DNA of 35,787 nucleotides from Discostella pseudostelligera. Its lineage: Eukaryota > Bacillariophyta > Thalassiosirophyceae > Thalassiosirales > Thalassiosiraceae. Made by a program: the position numbers and the translations under genes. Below the pieces are notes generated by a model. That model saw only the letters and a program-made list of their open reading frames with translations. It ran no database searches and was not told where the DNA came from. Where the stretch lies: contig JALLBK010000056.1 in the NCBI GenBank assembly GCA_036940085.1, positions 1-35,787 on the forward strand, given 5' to 3'. Below are positions 1 through 9,760 of this stretch, one piece after another (the stretch's first letter is position 1; each line of letters begins with the position of its first letter).

Positions 1-379
1 ATCACCCCGAACACTCCAATGAACAGCAGTTCATAGAACCTAACCTAAATAGATAGAGGAGTACTGTTGAAAATAGCGAACACGTGTGGCGAAAATGGCG
101 GGAAGAAGAAAGTTCTCCACGTCAACTACTACGGGTTCCTCCATAGGAAAGCTTCTGGAATTGCATGTATGTGTATCAATCCCGCAGACAATCAACTCAA
201 CATCGTCCGCATGAAGCAAAAGATGGTGCCAATCATATCTGTGCCAATGCTAATGGCAAATTGAATAACGACGGCAATGCCTGCACCGTGTTGGGTCGCA
301 TCACTCTCTAAACGGCCAAATTGAATCGTCCTCCGTCCTCTCTCTCTTCTTGATTGGTGGTATCAATCACAACAACAAA
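1..379. other. 5' intergenic region without a gene
   Basis: No convincing coding region is seen here. A 65-codon frame at 67-264 opens with TTG and has no recognisable content. Two motifs found in other promoters of this window occur together: CACGTG at 81-86 and AAAATGGCGGGAA at 92-104. They may belong to the promoter of the gene starting at 380, although about 280 bp separates them from that ATG. The 40 bp before the ATG are CT-rich, as expected for a 5' UTR or initiator region. Confidence 0.5.
81..104 (+). promoter_or_regulatory. CACGTG box plus E2F-like GGCGGGAA element
   Basis: CACGTG (81-86) is followed 5 bp later by AAAATGGCGGGAA (92-104). The same 13-mer occurs on the minus strand at 3378-3390 and on the plus strand at 25835-25847, both in promoter regions. 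TTTGGCGGGAA-type sites are the classic E2F/DP consensus; the role here is inferred from recurrence only. Confidence 0.4.
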
Positions 380-1249
380 ATGCCATCCTTTCCAGTACTC
401 TCGCCAAAGAATAAAATGAAGGTGCCGCGGCAACTCCTCATTCGGACCAAATCGAAATCTCCCTCTCCGCCCACATCATCCACTGCGCCGGGGAGAACAA
501 CAGCTTCGACTGCCGCCGCCACCCACTCGCAATCACAAGCTCCGACGGCGAACACAACACTTCCAGCCAAAACGGAAAAGACGGTGAAGGAGAAGAGACT
601 TTTATCATCACAACTCTCCAAACATAAATCTCCCACCTTCTCCAATGACCAAAATAATACTACTCCTACTCCAAAACCTAAAATACCGCGAATGCATCGC
701 GACATGCGCCTACTGTGCGATGAATTTCGAATATCCGATCAATCTCGTCTGGCATTACGAAAGTACGATGCTACTCGTCTCGAGGATTTTTGTTACATGA
801 CTGATGAAGATTATGTCAATATGATGGATATGCAGGAAAGGATGGGGTGTCCGATACCGCCATTGCAACAACGGAAGATACGTGTGTTGCTACTGTGGGC
901 GCGATCGATAACCGATGGTACTAAAACAACAACCACAACGGCGGTAGGAGAGGAGGATGCAAAAACTGTCGGGGATAAAACAGCCGCCACATTTACTTCC
1001 AATGGTACTACGGCTATATCTTCGCTAACCAAGCCTGGTGGATTGGAGGGAGGTTCCACCGTCCCGCCTACCCCAGTTCCACCTCATCGTACTGCATCTG
1101 CTGCATCGGGAATAATTGTGCCATCGGACTGGGAGAAACGATTTTATGCCGATTTGCCATCGTTGAAGGAAGAATTGAAAAAGCTGGGGGGAGAGCCACA
1201 ATTGCCGAGTTGGCTATCATCGTTACGGATTTTCTGTGGGTTTGCATGA
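380..1249 (+). CDS. SAM-like helical domain protein, function unknown
   Basis: This is a single-exon protein of 289 residues. The open frame extends upstream to a TTG at 350, but the first ATG is at 380, so I start there. The first ~105 residues are low complexity, rich in Ser, Thr, Pro and Lys. Residues ~110-175 form a compact region (RISDQSRLALRKYDATRLED, then a TDEDY motif and QQRKIRVLLLWARSI) that resembles a SAM-type helical bundle, a fold used for protein-protein or RNA contacts. After a Thr/Ala/Pro-rich linker the last ~40 residues are again ordered (DWEKRFYADLPSLKEELKKL, ending PSWLSSLRIFCGFA). No catalytic motif or membrane segment is visible. The gene converges on the GDH-like gene, with 335 bp between stop codons. 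The SAM assignment rests on pattern only and is tentative; the gene itself is well supported by its ordered, non-repetitive segments. Confidence 0.7.
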   Translation: MPSFPVLSPKNKMKVPRQLLIRTKSKSPSPPTSSTAPGRTTASTAAATHSQSQAPTANTTLPAKTEKTVKEKRLLSSQLSKHKSPTFSNDQNNTTPTPKPKIPRMHRDMRLLCDEFRISDQSRLALRKYDATRLEDFCYMTDEDYVNMMDMQERMGCPIPPLQQRKIRVLLLWARSITDGTKTTTTTAVGEEDAKTVGDKTAATFTSNGTTAISSLTKPGGLEGGSTVPPTPVPPHRTASAASGIIVPSDWEKRFYADLPSLKEELKKLGGEPQLPSWLSSLRIFCGFA

Positions 1250-1584
1250 ATAAGTAGTGCACTCACAGACACCTGCTGGAAATTTTTCTTTCATTTCTTC
1301 GTTGCGGATGTCGGTTACCCTAGGTTACCCTTCAGTCTTTTTCAATATATCCCTTTTCAAAACAAACAAACAAAAAATAATAATAATAATAATAATAATA
1401 ACGCACATACAGGTCGACGATTGATATTCTTCAAAGAATTGATTTTGCAATGATTTAGATAACGTTAAACAAAATTGATGAACATCACGATGAAGATGTC
1501 AAGTATGGAATCTTTTCATCACCATAACACATTCGTCTCCATCCCACCCGTAATCTCTTCCGATTTCCCATACCTATGCTTGAC
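1250..1584. other. Convergent intergenic region with short repeats
   Basis: This is the 3' space between two convergent genes. It contains a 10-bp tandem repeat (GGTTACCCTA then GGTTACCC, 1313-1330) and a TAA-type microsatellite. No coding sequence is seen. Confidence 0.6.
1376..1402. repeat. (TAA)n microsatellite
   Basis: About nine copies of an AAT/TAA trinucleotide lie in the intergenic space after an A-rich stretch. The length is likely to vary between strains. Confidence 0.85.
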
Positions 1585-3204
1585 TCAAACAGCCCCATGA
1601 CTCAGCATGGCATTGGCCACCCGCAAGAAGCCAACCATGCTTCCTCCTGCGAACAAATCTCCCCGTGCATTAAATTCAGTAGCTGTACTCTTCACATCGT
1701 TGTATATCCTTTTCACTTCCGATTCCAATATCGAGTCGGTTAGATTATGTCCATGGGCATTGTCAATATTAGCCCCCGTTAATGTGACAATGTGTGGGCC
1801 GTACATGACACCGCGACTCTTAAGAACCTGCCGTCCATCGATGGTAACATTCTTGTGTCCACCCTCGATAACACCCAAACATCCCATATCGGCCAATTTC
1901 GATGCCGCGGCCTCATCGACACTCTTGATAGGGCCACAGGGGAAGCATAAATCGCAGGGGATGTCAAAGATACTCTTGGGTTCATTGAATTTTGCCGTAG
2001 TGCTCGAGATGACATACCGTCCGAGCATTCCTCCCCGTTCATTCTTAATATTGGATATCGTGCGCAGTTTACTCTCGTCGATACCAGCGGGTTCATAGAC
2101 AAATCCCGATTCATCCGAGAAAGTGAGCGGGATGGCACCAAACTCCAATAATTTCGATGCCACACTACGTGCATTATCACCCGAGCCAAGGATGAGGCAT
2201 CGTTTCCCCATGAGCGATTGATTCTTCTCCTCTTTCAACATCTCCTTGGCAAACAAAACAATGGCATGTCCGGGCACTTGCGAATCTTTCCGTGTCATGA
2301 AAGGCACTCCACCGCTAGTGCACTGCGAATTAATGCGCTTGTACTGTCCAAACAAGTATCCCATCTCACGTTCGGTACATCCGGTCCCTCCCATGGTGGG
2401 ATGATCAATATCAGGTCCGATATACTTGGCCAATTCGGTCATGTAACTTTGACAGAAACGTTGGACTTCACTCTCGGACTTGTTGGTGGGGTTAAAGTCG
2501 CTTCCCCCCACACTACTGCCCACATCATATCCCGTCAATGCATTCGAGAAGACATTGTCAAACCCCAATGCCTTGATTAAACCACCATCTACATGGGATG
2601 ATAAGTGCAATGGCCCCTCGTACGGACCCAACGAACTCGAATATTGTATTCGAAAGCCACGATTAGTACGCACTACGCCCACATCATCCATCCAGGCCAC
2701 TCGGAACTGGATCAAACGTTCAGGCTCCATCAATTGTTTAGCCACAAAGGCATACCGAGGATTACGATCAAACAACGGACTTAGTACCTCAAGTGTACTG
2801 GTGACACTTTCAATAAAGGAGGACTCGTGGGCGTCACGACGATGTGCCTCGGCAATGAGGAGTTTGGATGCCTCAAGGCCGGTCTTGAACCGGACATCGC
2901 CCTGACGACGGAAGAGTGGCTTTGAACGCCATGATTTGGAGACTTGCATTGTTTGGTGGACGCCTTCTTCGCGTGTTACGAGATGCTTCTTGGGTTGAGA
3001 TGAGGAGAGGTTGTTGATGGAGGTGGAGGAGAGCAGCCTGGCACTTTGGGGCGCCGACGCCGATGCAGCTGCCGACGCCGATGTCGACGCCGACGTCATG
3101 ATGCCTACGCCACCAAAACGAGAGGAGGCGGTCGCAAAGCCGGAAGACGGCCGGGCAGCAACGAGGGCCCTAATTGCTAGCTGTGAACGAGATGTGACTA
3201 GCAT
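1585..3204 (-). CDS. Glutamate dehydrogenase-like protein lacking catalytic residues
   Basis: This is a single-exon protein of 539 residues with an ATG start at 3204. The N-terminus is rich in Arg, Ser and Ala and poor in acidic residues, like a mitochondrial or other organellar pre-sequence. From residue ~130 it aligns end to end with bacterial-type hexameric NADP-GDH: EPERLIQFRVAWMDD (161-175), SSLGPY, ALGFDNVFSNALT, GGSDFNP, SEVQRFCQSYMTEL, REMGYLFGQYKR and GFLRVANAMLSHG at the C-terminus. The Rossmann region keeps GSGDNA (341-346). The residues that bind glutamate and do the chemistry are not there: PYKGG has become PYEGP (Glu196), GGGKGG has become GSSVGG (Val232), and PAGDIGVGG has become PTMGGTGCTE, so the catalytic Asp is lost. 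The later RPEATG and CATQNE motifs are also replaced. It may be a pseudoenzyme or have a new substrate. It shares a divergent promoter with the gene at 3504. Confidence 0.9.
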   Translation of the reverse strand: MLVTSRSQLAIRALVAARPSSGFATASSRFGGVGIMTSASTSASAAASASAPQSARLLSSTSINNLSSSQPKKHLVTREEGVHQTMQVSKSWRSKPLFRRQGDVRFKTGLEASKLLIAEAHRRDAHESSFIESVTSTLEVLSPLFDRNPRYAFVAKQLMEPERLIQFRVAWMDDVGVVRTNRGFRIQYSSSLGPYEGPLHLSSHVDGGLIKALGFDNVFSNALTGYDVGSSVGGSDFNPTNKSESEVQRFCQSYMTELAKYIGPDIDHPTMGGTGCTEREMGYLFGQYKRINSQCTSGGVPFMTRKDSQVPGHAIVLFAKEMLKEEKNQSLMGKRCLILGSGDNARSVASKLLEFGAIPLTFSDESGFVYEPAGIDESKLRTISNIKNERGGMLGRYVISSTTAKFNEPKSIFDIPCDLCFPCGPIKSVDEAAASKLADMGCLGVIEGGHKNVTIDGRQVLKSRGVMYGPHIVTLTGANIDNAHGHNLTDSILESEVKRIYNDVKSTATEFNARGDLFAGGSMVGFLRVANAMLSHGAV

Positions 3205-3503
3205 CCTGGGAGAGCGGGTAGGTGATGGTGAGTGATAGTGGTGATACTAGTAAGTAGATGGTGATACTACCGATTATGTCCTTGCTACCGATGGCGTTGG
3301 TGCCGGCCGGACGGCGGTCGGTGCAGCGGAATTTGGAATTTTGATTGTCAGTATGTGTCATGTTCGTATCTTTTATCTTCCCGCCATTTTCGCCTCAATA
3401 ATTTTCGCCATCTTCGCCATATCTACGCTAAATTACTTCCCGCGAAGTATTTTGCTTGCCGTCGATTAGATCGATGAACCATGACGATGGACGATAGTGG
3501 ACG
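3205..3503. promoter_or_regulatory. Divergent promoter with E2F-like elements
   Basis: This 299-bp region lies between two divergent ATGs. It contains TTCCCGCCATTTT (3378-3390, minus-strand AAAATGGCGGGAA), a near-palindromic CTTCCCGCGAAG (3436-3447) and two nearby TTCGCCAT copies (3404-3420). A short upstream ORF starts at 3481 and its TGA overlaps the downstream ATG. The regulatory role is inferred from position and from recurrence elsewhere in the window. Confidence 0.5.
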
Positions 3504-3507
3504 ATGA
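3481..3507 (+). other. Nine-codon upstream ORF overlapping the next start (ATGA)
   Basis: ATG at 3481 opens eight sense codons and ends with TGA at 3505-3507, which overlaps the ATG at 3504 in another frame. If it is within the transcript, ribosomes would meet it before the main frame and could reinitiate. Transcript ends are unknown, so this is a possibility only. Confidence 0.3.
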
Positions 3508-5145
3508 TTGGACGCTGTCACCCCCGCCGTAGCCATGATGTCTTCATCGGCTTCACCAATATATTCCACACTGCCATCCTTGGTAGGAGGGCCATCTCAG
3601 TAAGAAGTCGGCGACGACGATATCCTGCTATTCGCAATCATTGTACCGCTGCCAATACCGTTCCTCAACAACAACACCTCCATCGTCAACAATACCAATA
3701 CCAGCAACATCAACGTCGTACCTTCGCTGCACAATCCTCATCTTCATCCTACTCCTCGTCTACCACACTACGCAGCTCAAGTATCCACTCCTTCTTCGAT
3801 CATATCGAAACCAATTATGGCAATCTCTCCTCGTTATTCGACACTGGCAGCAAAGGTGAAACTATTGTAGTCGATGATGGTATCATTCACACACATCATT
3901 TAGTGAGATTAATGACACATGATGCTACGGCTTTGCATGTGCGTAATTTTTATGATGGGGAGTGTGCTCAACGATTGGGAAGGGAATTGCTGATCAATGA
4001 TGAATCAAAAAGTGGACATGCAGGAGTTGTCGGAGATGCAAGCAGTGGTGGTAGTGGTAGTGGTAGTGGTANGTGGTAGCGGCGGTGGTAGTTCGAGGAA
4101 GAATTGGAAGATAAACACACCACGTGGACTCGAAAGCAGTGATGTTATGACTGTGGGTGAGCACATGCCTTACAATGTCGCCTACTCTTCTTCTGTGGCT
4201 ACGATTAATGGAAATCTTAAAATGAATGAATTTGTCGGCAGCATCAGCAACATCAACAATCTACCCGCTTCCCCAATAGACGAGTACTTTGAAGGAGTGC
4301 TGCGCGAATTTCGATTAAGGAGGCAGCCGAAGAAGATAGCTTGGTGCTCCTCTATTAATCATGCTAACAGTGACGACAGCAGTGCTAACAACAATTACGA
4401 CGACTGTGCGAGTTTGCATGACCACGGATATCACTACTACCATCCACTTTGGCCTTTAGACAAGCTCCGCCTAGAGCTTGAGGAGGCATGGCCATCGGGG
4501 GCAGGATTGGCAAGAGAAGAATTTTCAAAGAGGAAGGACAACAATTCTGACAGCGCAACAAGTAAAGTACGGTATGCAAGACCATTTGGGGGTGGGTTGC
4601 CTCGCATCATGCAAGGACCGACACGATGGAAACGTGGTTTTATCCATGTAGATGAGTTGGGGCCGTTAGATGACACCCGAGGGTTGTTCTCGGCGAATAT
4701 CTATTTCACTGTGCCTGAATTATATCCGTCGAGAAGTATTGACAGTAGTAATAACGATGAGGACTGGAAGAAGGATGCGGGGGCACTGTACGTTTGGCCT
4801 TTGGGTGTGCGCTCCCGGTTGGACTGGTACAGGGTAAGCAGGACATGCGTACACCTTACCCCTATCAACTTTTTCATCTGTTGACTTTGTCATGTTGTAT
4901 TCTCATTTCGTATTTAGAACGCCGTAACCTTGTCAAGCTTGTCGTCCCAGGATCCTGAAATGCAGCATAACTTACGCGTTAAGCTCGGAAAGCCGAATAT
5001 CATACGCCCGGAGCCCGGTGACCTAGTCCTTTTATGTGCACAGCGACCACATTGCGCCGTAGGATTTGAAAATGGTGTGAGGGTTTCGTTGCAATGCTTC
5101 TTATCGCACAGTGGCCTCGAACAGCGGTTGCTCATCGACTGTTAA
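3504..5145 (+). CDS. 2-oxoglutarate/Fe(II) dioxygenase-like protein (frame broken by an ambiguous base)
   Basis: There are two exons: 3504-4833 and 4918-5145, with an 84-nt GTAAGC...TAG intron (4834-4917, phase 0). The frame from ATG 3504 runs into a stop just after the single N at 4072, inside a GGT/AGT repeat. Treating that N as an extra base keeps the frame open to the intron, giving about 518 residues. The N-terminal ~75 residues are Arg/Gln-rich and could be an organellar pre-sequence. The double-stranded beta-helix is recognisable in the second half: an HxD iron motif ([14 protein letters not shown], nt ~4635-4676), then GALYVWPLG, and after the intron [11 protein letters not shown], the distal His in QRPHCAVGF and the 2OG-binding Arg in VRVSLQCFL. 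The substrate cannot be told. It converges on the channel gene, with 121 bp between stops. Confidence 0.75.
4042..4096 (+). repeat. GGT/AGT repeat with an ambiguous base
   Basis: A tract of alternating GGT and AGT triplets encodes a Gly-Ser run and contains the only N of the window, at 4072. The triplet pattern on both sides is continuous if the N is omitted, which points to an assembly or polishing artefact. Confidence 0.8.
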
Positions 5146-5266
5146 AAGCATATCTAAATTAACCAGAGTGACTTAGTAGTGTAACTTATGTTTTATGCCA
5201 CCTCAATACATGGACGATTTTGAATACACAATACGCTGAACGTCTCGCAATCAGAGATATTGGCTC

Positions 5267-8200
5267 TCAAACAATAATTGATGCGCTTGGCACAAGTGGT
5301 TGATTCTGCGAGCGGATAAAGCTTTCTTGATTTTGCAAGCGGTTTAAGTTCTCGATTACTTCTCTCAGGGCATCATCGGCCGTCTCACATACGGGCACCG
5401 ACGCAGGTTCTGATAATACTGGCTGCTGGTACGCTCTGTAGCTAAATTCAGGGGTCTGATCTAAAAGGGCGTCTATCTTCACTGCTCGTTCAAGACTCAG
5501 TGTTTTGCTCGGTTCGACATATCGTCGGTTGATGTGAAGTGTGAAGAATACGGTCAAGAATGGTAGAGGAGAAAGAAGGATGATCTGGCCGGAAGAATCG
5601 ATGGGAGAACGAGGTGAGAATTTTCTAACATTCGTGCTGCACAAAGTAAATTAGAATCACATATTTCTCACCTGATAGAGTCCTTTACGGATTAAAGTAT
5701 AACCGATAAAAGTCATCTGGCTGATGAGCAGAGCAGATAATGTCTTGGTAACTGCTTGGGGAAACATCCTTCCGCCTGATTCATACGTCGGACTATAGAC
5801 ATATAATGCTTGCTTTTTGTACACCATCAATGCGACGAAGAAGTACAGACTACCCACGGGAAGCACTAAGGGTGAGATACAAGCGTAGGTGAAGCAAATG
5901 ATGATGACAAGAAACTGTGTTGGGTATTCCCAGCCATAATTGATCGGTTGCCTTCGGTATACCTCCTTCAATTCTCTTTGCGTCAATCGTTTTTTGTTGA
6001 AGCATGACCTCAGGAAGATCATGCGGCTTAGTGCTCCAATGCGCAGCAACACCAAGGGAAGTCCAGCAAACGTCTTCGTAAGGAGCAGTGATATAAAATA
6101 ACCAGCCAACTTGGGCATTGTCTCTCCTAAGATCACGAGTAGTTGCTTCGGATTGTTGATGATATTTCCCAGGGCAGTCCAAAGTGCACCAGCTGTCACT
6201 GTGATGTAAATGTTTGCCAACTGATAATGCATAGCAAGGAAAGTTAGAAACAAAACGATACATAGATGCATCAACAAAATTGCACTCGTATTCTCTCACC
6301 TGATAATAAAAATATCGTCCAACAATGGAGTTTTGTACTCCCGATATTGTTTTCCGTTTCTCATATGAAGTCGCAATCCAAGTAAACAATATGGGCAAAA
6401 GCAAGATCAATCCAAGTAGAGTAATGACCGGCAGATAGTCGTTGACAAATGGCTTCCATGTGCCCACGGCAATCTGACCAACCCATTCAAGTCCCGGAAT
6501 TAATGCAACAGTTTCCACCTTGGCCCAAGCCTGGATAAGCGTTAATGGGATACTCCAAAACAGCACTCCAAAGCCAAGTAGGACATTTGCTACAAATTCT
6601 CTGCTCGCGATAATATCGCGATCGATCTGAACATTTTGCCAGACTAAATCCCGTGGCTCGGGAGCGACGGATACTTCCATTGGATTTCGCTTGTAGGTGA
6701 GCGGTGCTGAAGTAGTTACTGTCACCGGAGTTAGTGTTTTGAATGTAACGAAGCCGGTGGATGACATGGAAGGACGCTGGACATTGTCCACGACGACATC
6801 GGTACGATTGCGAACCTCATCAAGTCCGGCAGCCAAGAAATCGACACCCAATCGCCAAAGTAGAGCACGGAGCCACATAAGCGGTCTGCTTTGATATCGA
6901 CTTTTTCGTCCAAAGGCTGTGAATGTTGTTGAATCGTCTGGAGCTTCCACACTGGTAGAAATGTTGACATTATCACTAATTGGACGTCCATCCGAATCTG
7001 TCAAATGATCACCTGTTATGAGTGGCGCCGTCTTCTCTGGAACTGCCCGTCGGCTTGTTGATGAGAAAGGCTTCGTATTTCTGTCAGCTATGGAGCCGTA
7101 CTCCCCACCACTCCCTCCCGTCACCCCATCACCAAAGTAGTCCTCCTCCCCCGAGACCTCGAACTCATCACGCAAGCCCTCCACCGCCCTTGCGGAAGTC
7201 GCTTTTAACATGCCCAACCAATCCGAATTTAATTGGTCAACACTGTCATCACCAATGCCTCCATGTCGTGGTGAATTTCCAGTCTCGGCAATAAGGAACT
7301 TCTCCTCTTGTAGCTTCTTCAATCGTAGATTACAGCTTGCCAAATCATAGGTGTAGTACAGGATAGAATCGACGGTTTCTCCCTTATCTGGCAAGCTATC
7401 ATACACATCGGTAGGATACTTATTCTGGTCCTCGTCGTCGGAATGATGATGTGTATCCGCATTACAGCTATCAATGAAGCAACAACAGAGGATGCACCAT
7501 CCATCAATGGGGGTGCTTTCGATGCCACAACATTGAAATCGCGGTCGTCCGGCAACATGCGTGGGTCGTATTCCCGTCACACTGTAGTAGGCCAATGACT
7601 TTTCAAGACGACGACACACTCTCATCCGACGCGACGATAGTGCATCCAAATCAGGAACATTCATGGCCAAACAAGCCGAGTGGACTTGATTTGGGAAAAT
7701 CTCATTGAAGTAATTGTAGAGAGCCGTGTTGGAACGTAAGGCGATGGGTACCTTCTCAATTTGTAGGGAGTATCGATGCTGATTCATCTGTCTTTGGGAG
7801 GCAGAGTTGGAAGGGGAAGAGGGAGGATGCCAATTATTTTGTTTTTGTTCCAGCGACAATGCATGAATGTCTTTGAAGCTGACATCAAGGAGTGGCGATC
7901 GAGATCTACTCCGTTGTTTGTCAATGTCGCCTTCGTCCTGCTCCACGGAGTTGGTGCTAGTGTTGTTATCGTCGAAATTTTCCTTGGGTGGACCATACCC
8001 TCCTCCACCTACAACTCCCCCACCCCCATTTCGCCACTCATTCATCCGCTGTAATATCCAATCCTCCTCCTCCCCACCTAGAAACTCCATCCGCAATTCC
8101 AAATAATGCATCATTTCGGCCCGAATGCAAAACCAGCAATACATGGTGAACGCCCAACAAAAGAAGGTGGGAATCCAAACCCTTGCCTTATCATTCTGCA

Positions 8201-9071
8201 ACACATTGGCCATACTAAAATGGTAAAATCCCGATTGATCTCCACCCCCGGTGGCATAGGTGGGAAAAAGAATGATAATAGCCCAGAAGGAGGAGACGGC
8301 GGTGATTTTGAGACACATTCGAATGTAGCGTAAATAGAAGTAGGCATCCAATCCAGCGAGATGACGTAGTGTCGACCATGGTGTGGCATGCACCGGTATG
8401 CACCATTCTAATACGGGAAGGGAAATTGATCTATTACAGATTGTGAAGGAATAGGATTCTTGTTGGAGTAATTTTGCCACGTGTTCGTCCCGTCGTCGTC
8501 TTCCACCTTCGCCAGTGACACTGCCATTGCCATTGCCCACGACCTCCTGGGCTTGTTGTTGTTCCCCATTGGAACTTTGATCTTGGCCCGAATTTTCATC
8601 TGCTTCGTCCTTGTCGTTGTTGTTGTTGTTAATAGTGCTTCTCCTGGGCATAATCTCCAACGAATTTCGTGCTGAAGTCGGTGCTGCTGTGTTGGTTGCT
8701 GCCAACCCCATGTAATTGTACATCAATCTCTGAGAATAAACACTGGGTATCCACCTTCGCAATAATTCATACAATGCCAACAATATGACACAGACGATAC
8801 TGTTGAAAATGAGTGATGCCAAAACAGTGTTGGGTTCGACATCTTCGACGGGGTTTAAATCATTGGAGGTGGAATTGGTGAACCATATGTCAAACCATGA
8901 CGCGGCACTGCTGCTTTGACGTGCATGGGACGACGAAGAAGTTGACGAACTAGACGAAGAACCGGTGGCAAATGTGTCGTCGTCGAAGTACAAGGTTTCG
9001 TGGTATTGCCAAGTTCGGTAATCGTCGGTGTCATTTCCACCGAGAGTATAAAAATCGTCGCTCTGTGTCAT
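5267..9071 (-). CDS. OSCA/CSC1/TMEM63-type mechanosensitive channel
   Basis: There are three exons, read on the minus strand: 9071-6300, 6220-5672 and 5584-5267. The introns are 79 nt (6221-6299) and 87 nt (5585-5671), both phase 0 and both starting GTGAGA. The product is 1,212 residues with an ATG at 9071. Membrane segments lie at about residues 83-103, 254-272 and 298-316, then from ~828 onward (VANVLLGFGVLFWSIPLTLI; PVITLLGLILLLPILFTWIA), and several more in exon 2. Family hallmarks are the LAGLDAYFYLRYIRM region before the second helix, STGFVTFKT, RDLVWQNV, and the TYACISPLVLP segment. Such proteins are hyperosmolality- or tension-gated cation channels of plasma or organelle membranes. 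The cytosolic loop between helix 2 and helix 3 is ~500 residues, far longer than usual, and carries a Cys-rich patch (residues 514-536). It shares a divergent promoter with the gene at 9761. Confidence 0.88.
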
Positions 9072-9760
9072 TGTTGGAAATTAATTAGACGATGGCTTTG
9101 TTTTCATGCATCGAGCACCGCCGACGGTTGCGTTGTTCGTCAATTATCTACTACGATGACAACATTGGGAAGTTGGTGTTGGGAGAATAGGCACAGCAAT
9201 CGTTTGCAGATTCGTGCCGTGTAGGTGTAGATAGTAGAAGTATGTGCCGTCGCCCTTTCGCATATCCCGCCATGGCCATGATGTGCCATGTCGTTGCTTG
9301 TTCTTGTTCGCTTGATTGTGTTGCCTCTCACTTTTCTGGCGGCAGCGGCTGCCTTTTTAGCCAAAATATTCTTGACGAGAAACGCGAAATTCGATGAGCC
9401 GATCCTTTTTGGATCGAGTCTTTTGTCGAATTTCTCGTTCTACTTTCGCCAAGCTGTCTGCCACGTGGCAGCTCCTGAGTTGGCGGGAAAGCTCAGTGCG
9501 AGGCTTTCCACGTCATGGACACGTGGCAGTGTCTCATAATTTGGCGGGAGACTTTCTTGCTCTCGATTCACACTCGATGCCGCTGCCGACAATGCCGCTG
9601 CCGCTGCGGCTGCGGCTGCAGATAAGCAGTATCTTTTTGCATTTGCACTGCATGATGATGGGTGATGCTTTATGCTCGTGTGATGTCTGATGGTGATGGG
9701 TGATGGTTGATCGCGCCCAAACATCGGCAGAATCCGAGACCAAGACCGGAACAATCCACT
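9072..9760. promoter_or_regulatory. Divergent promoter with a duplicated CACGTGGCAG / TTGGCGGGA module
   Basis: This 689-bp region contains CACGTGGCAG (9462-9471) followed by TTGGCGGGAAA (9480-9490), and a second CACGTGGCAG (9520-9529) followed by TTTGGCGGGAG (9540-9550). TCCCGCCA (9265-9272) lies nearer the minus-strand gene. A GCTGCC/GCGGCT-rich stretch lies at 9579-9620. No gene is seen. The module could serve the phosphatase-like gene (ATG 9761), the channel gene (ATG 9071) or both. Confidence 0.5.

Noticed and set aside
67..264. 65-codon plus-strand frame at the window edge
   Set aside because: It opens with TTG, has no ordered protein segment, and overlaps a promoter-like motif pair.
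2218..2905. Plus-strand frames of 120 and 141 codons opposite the GDH-like gene
   Set aside because: They are antisense shadows of a clearly conserved coding sequence and have no motif of their own.
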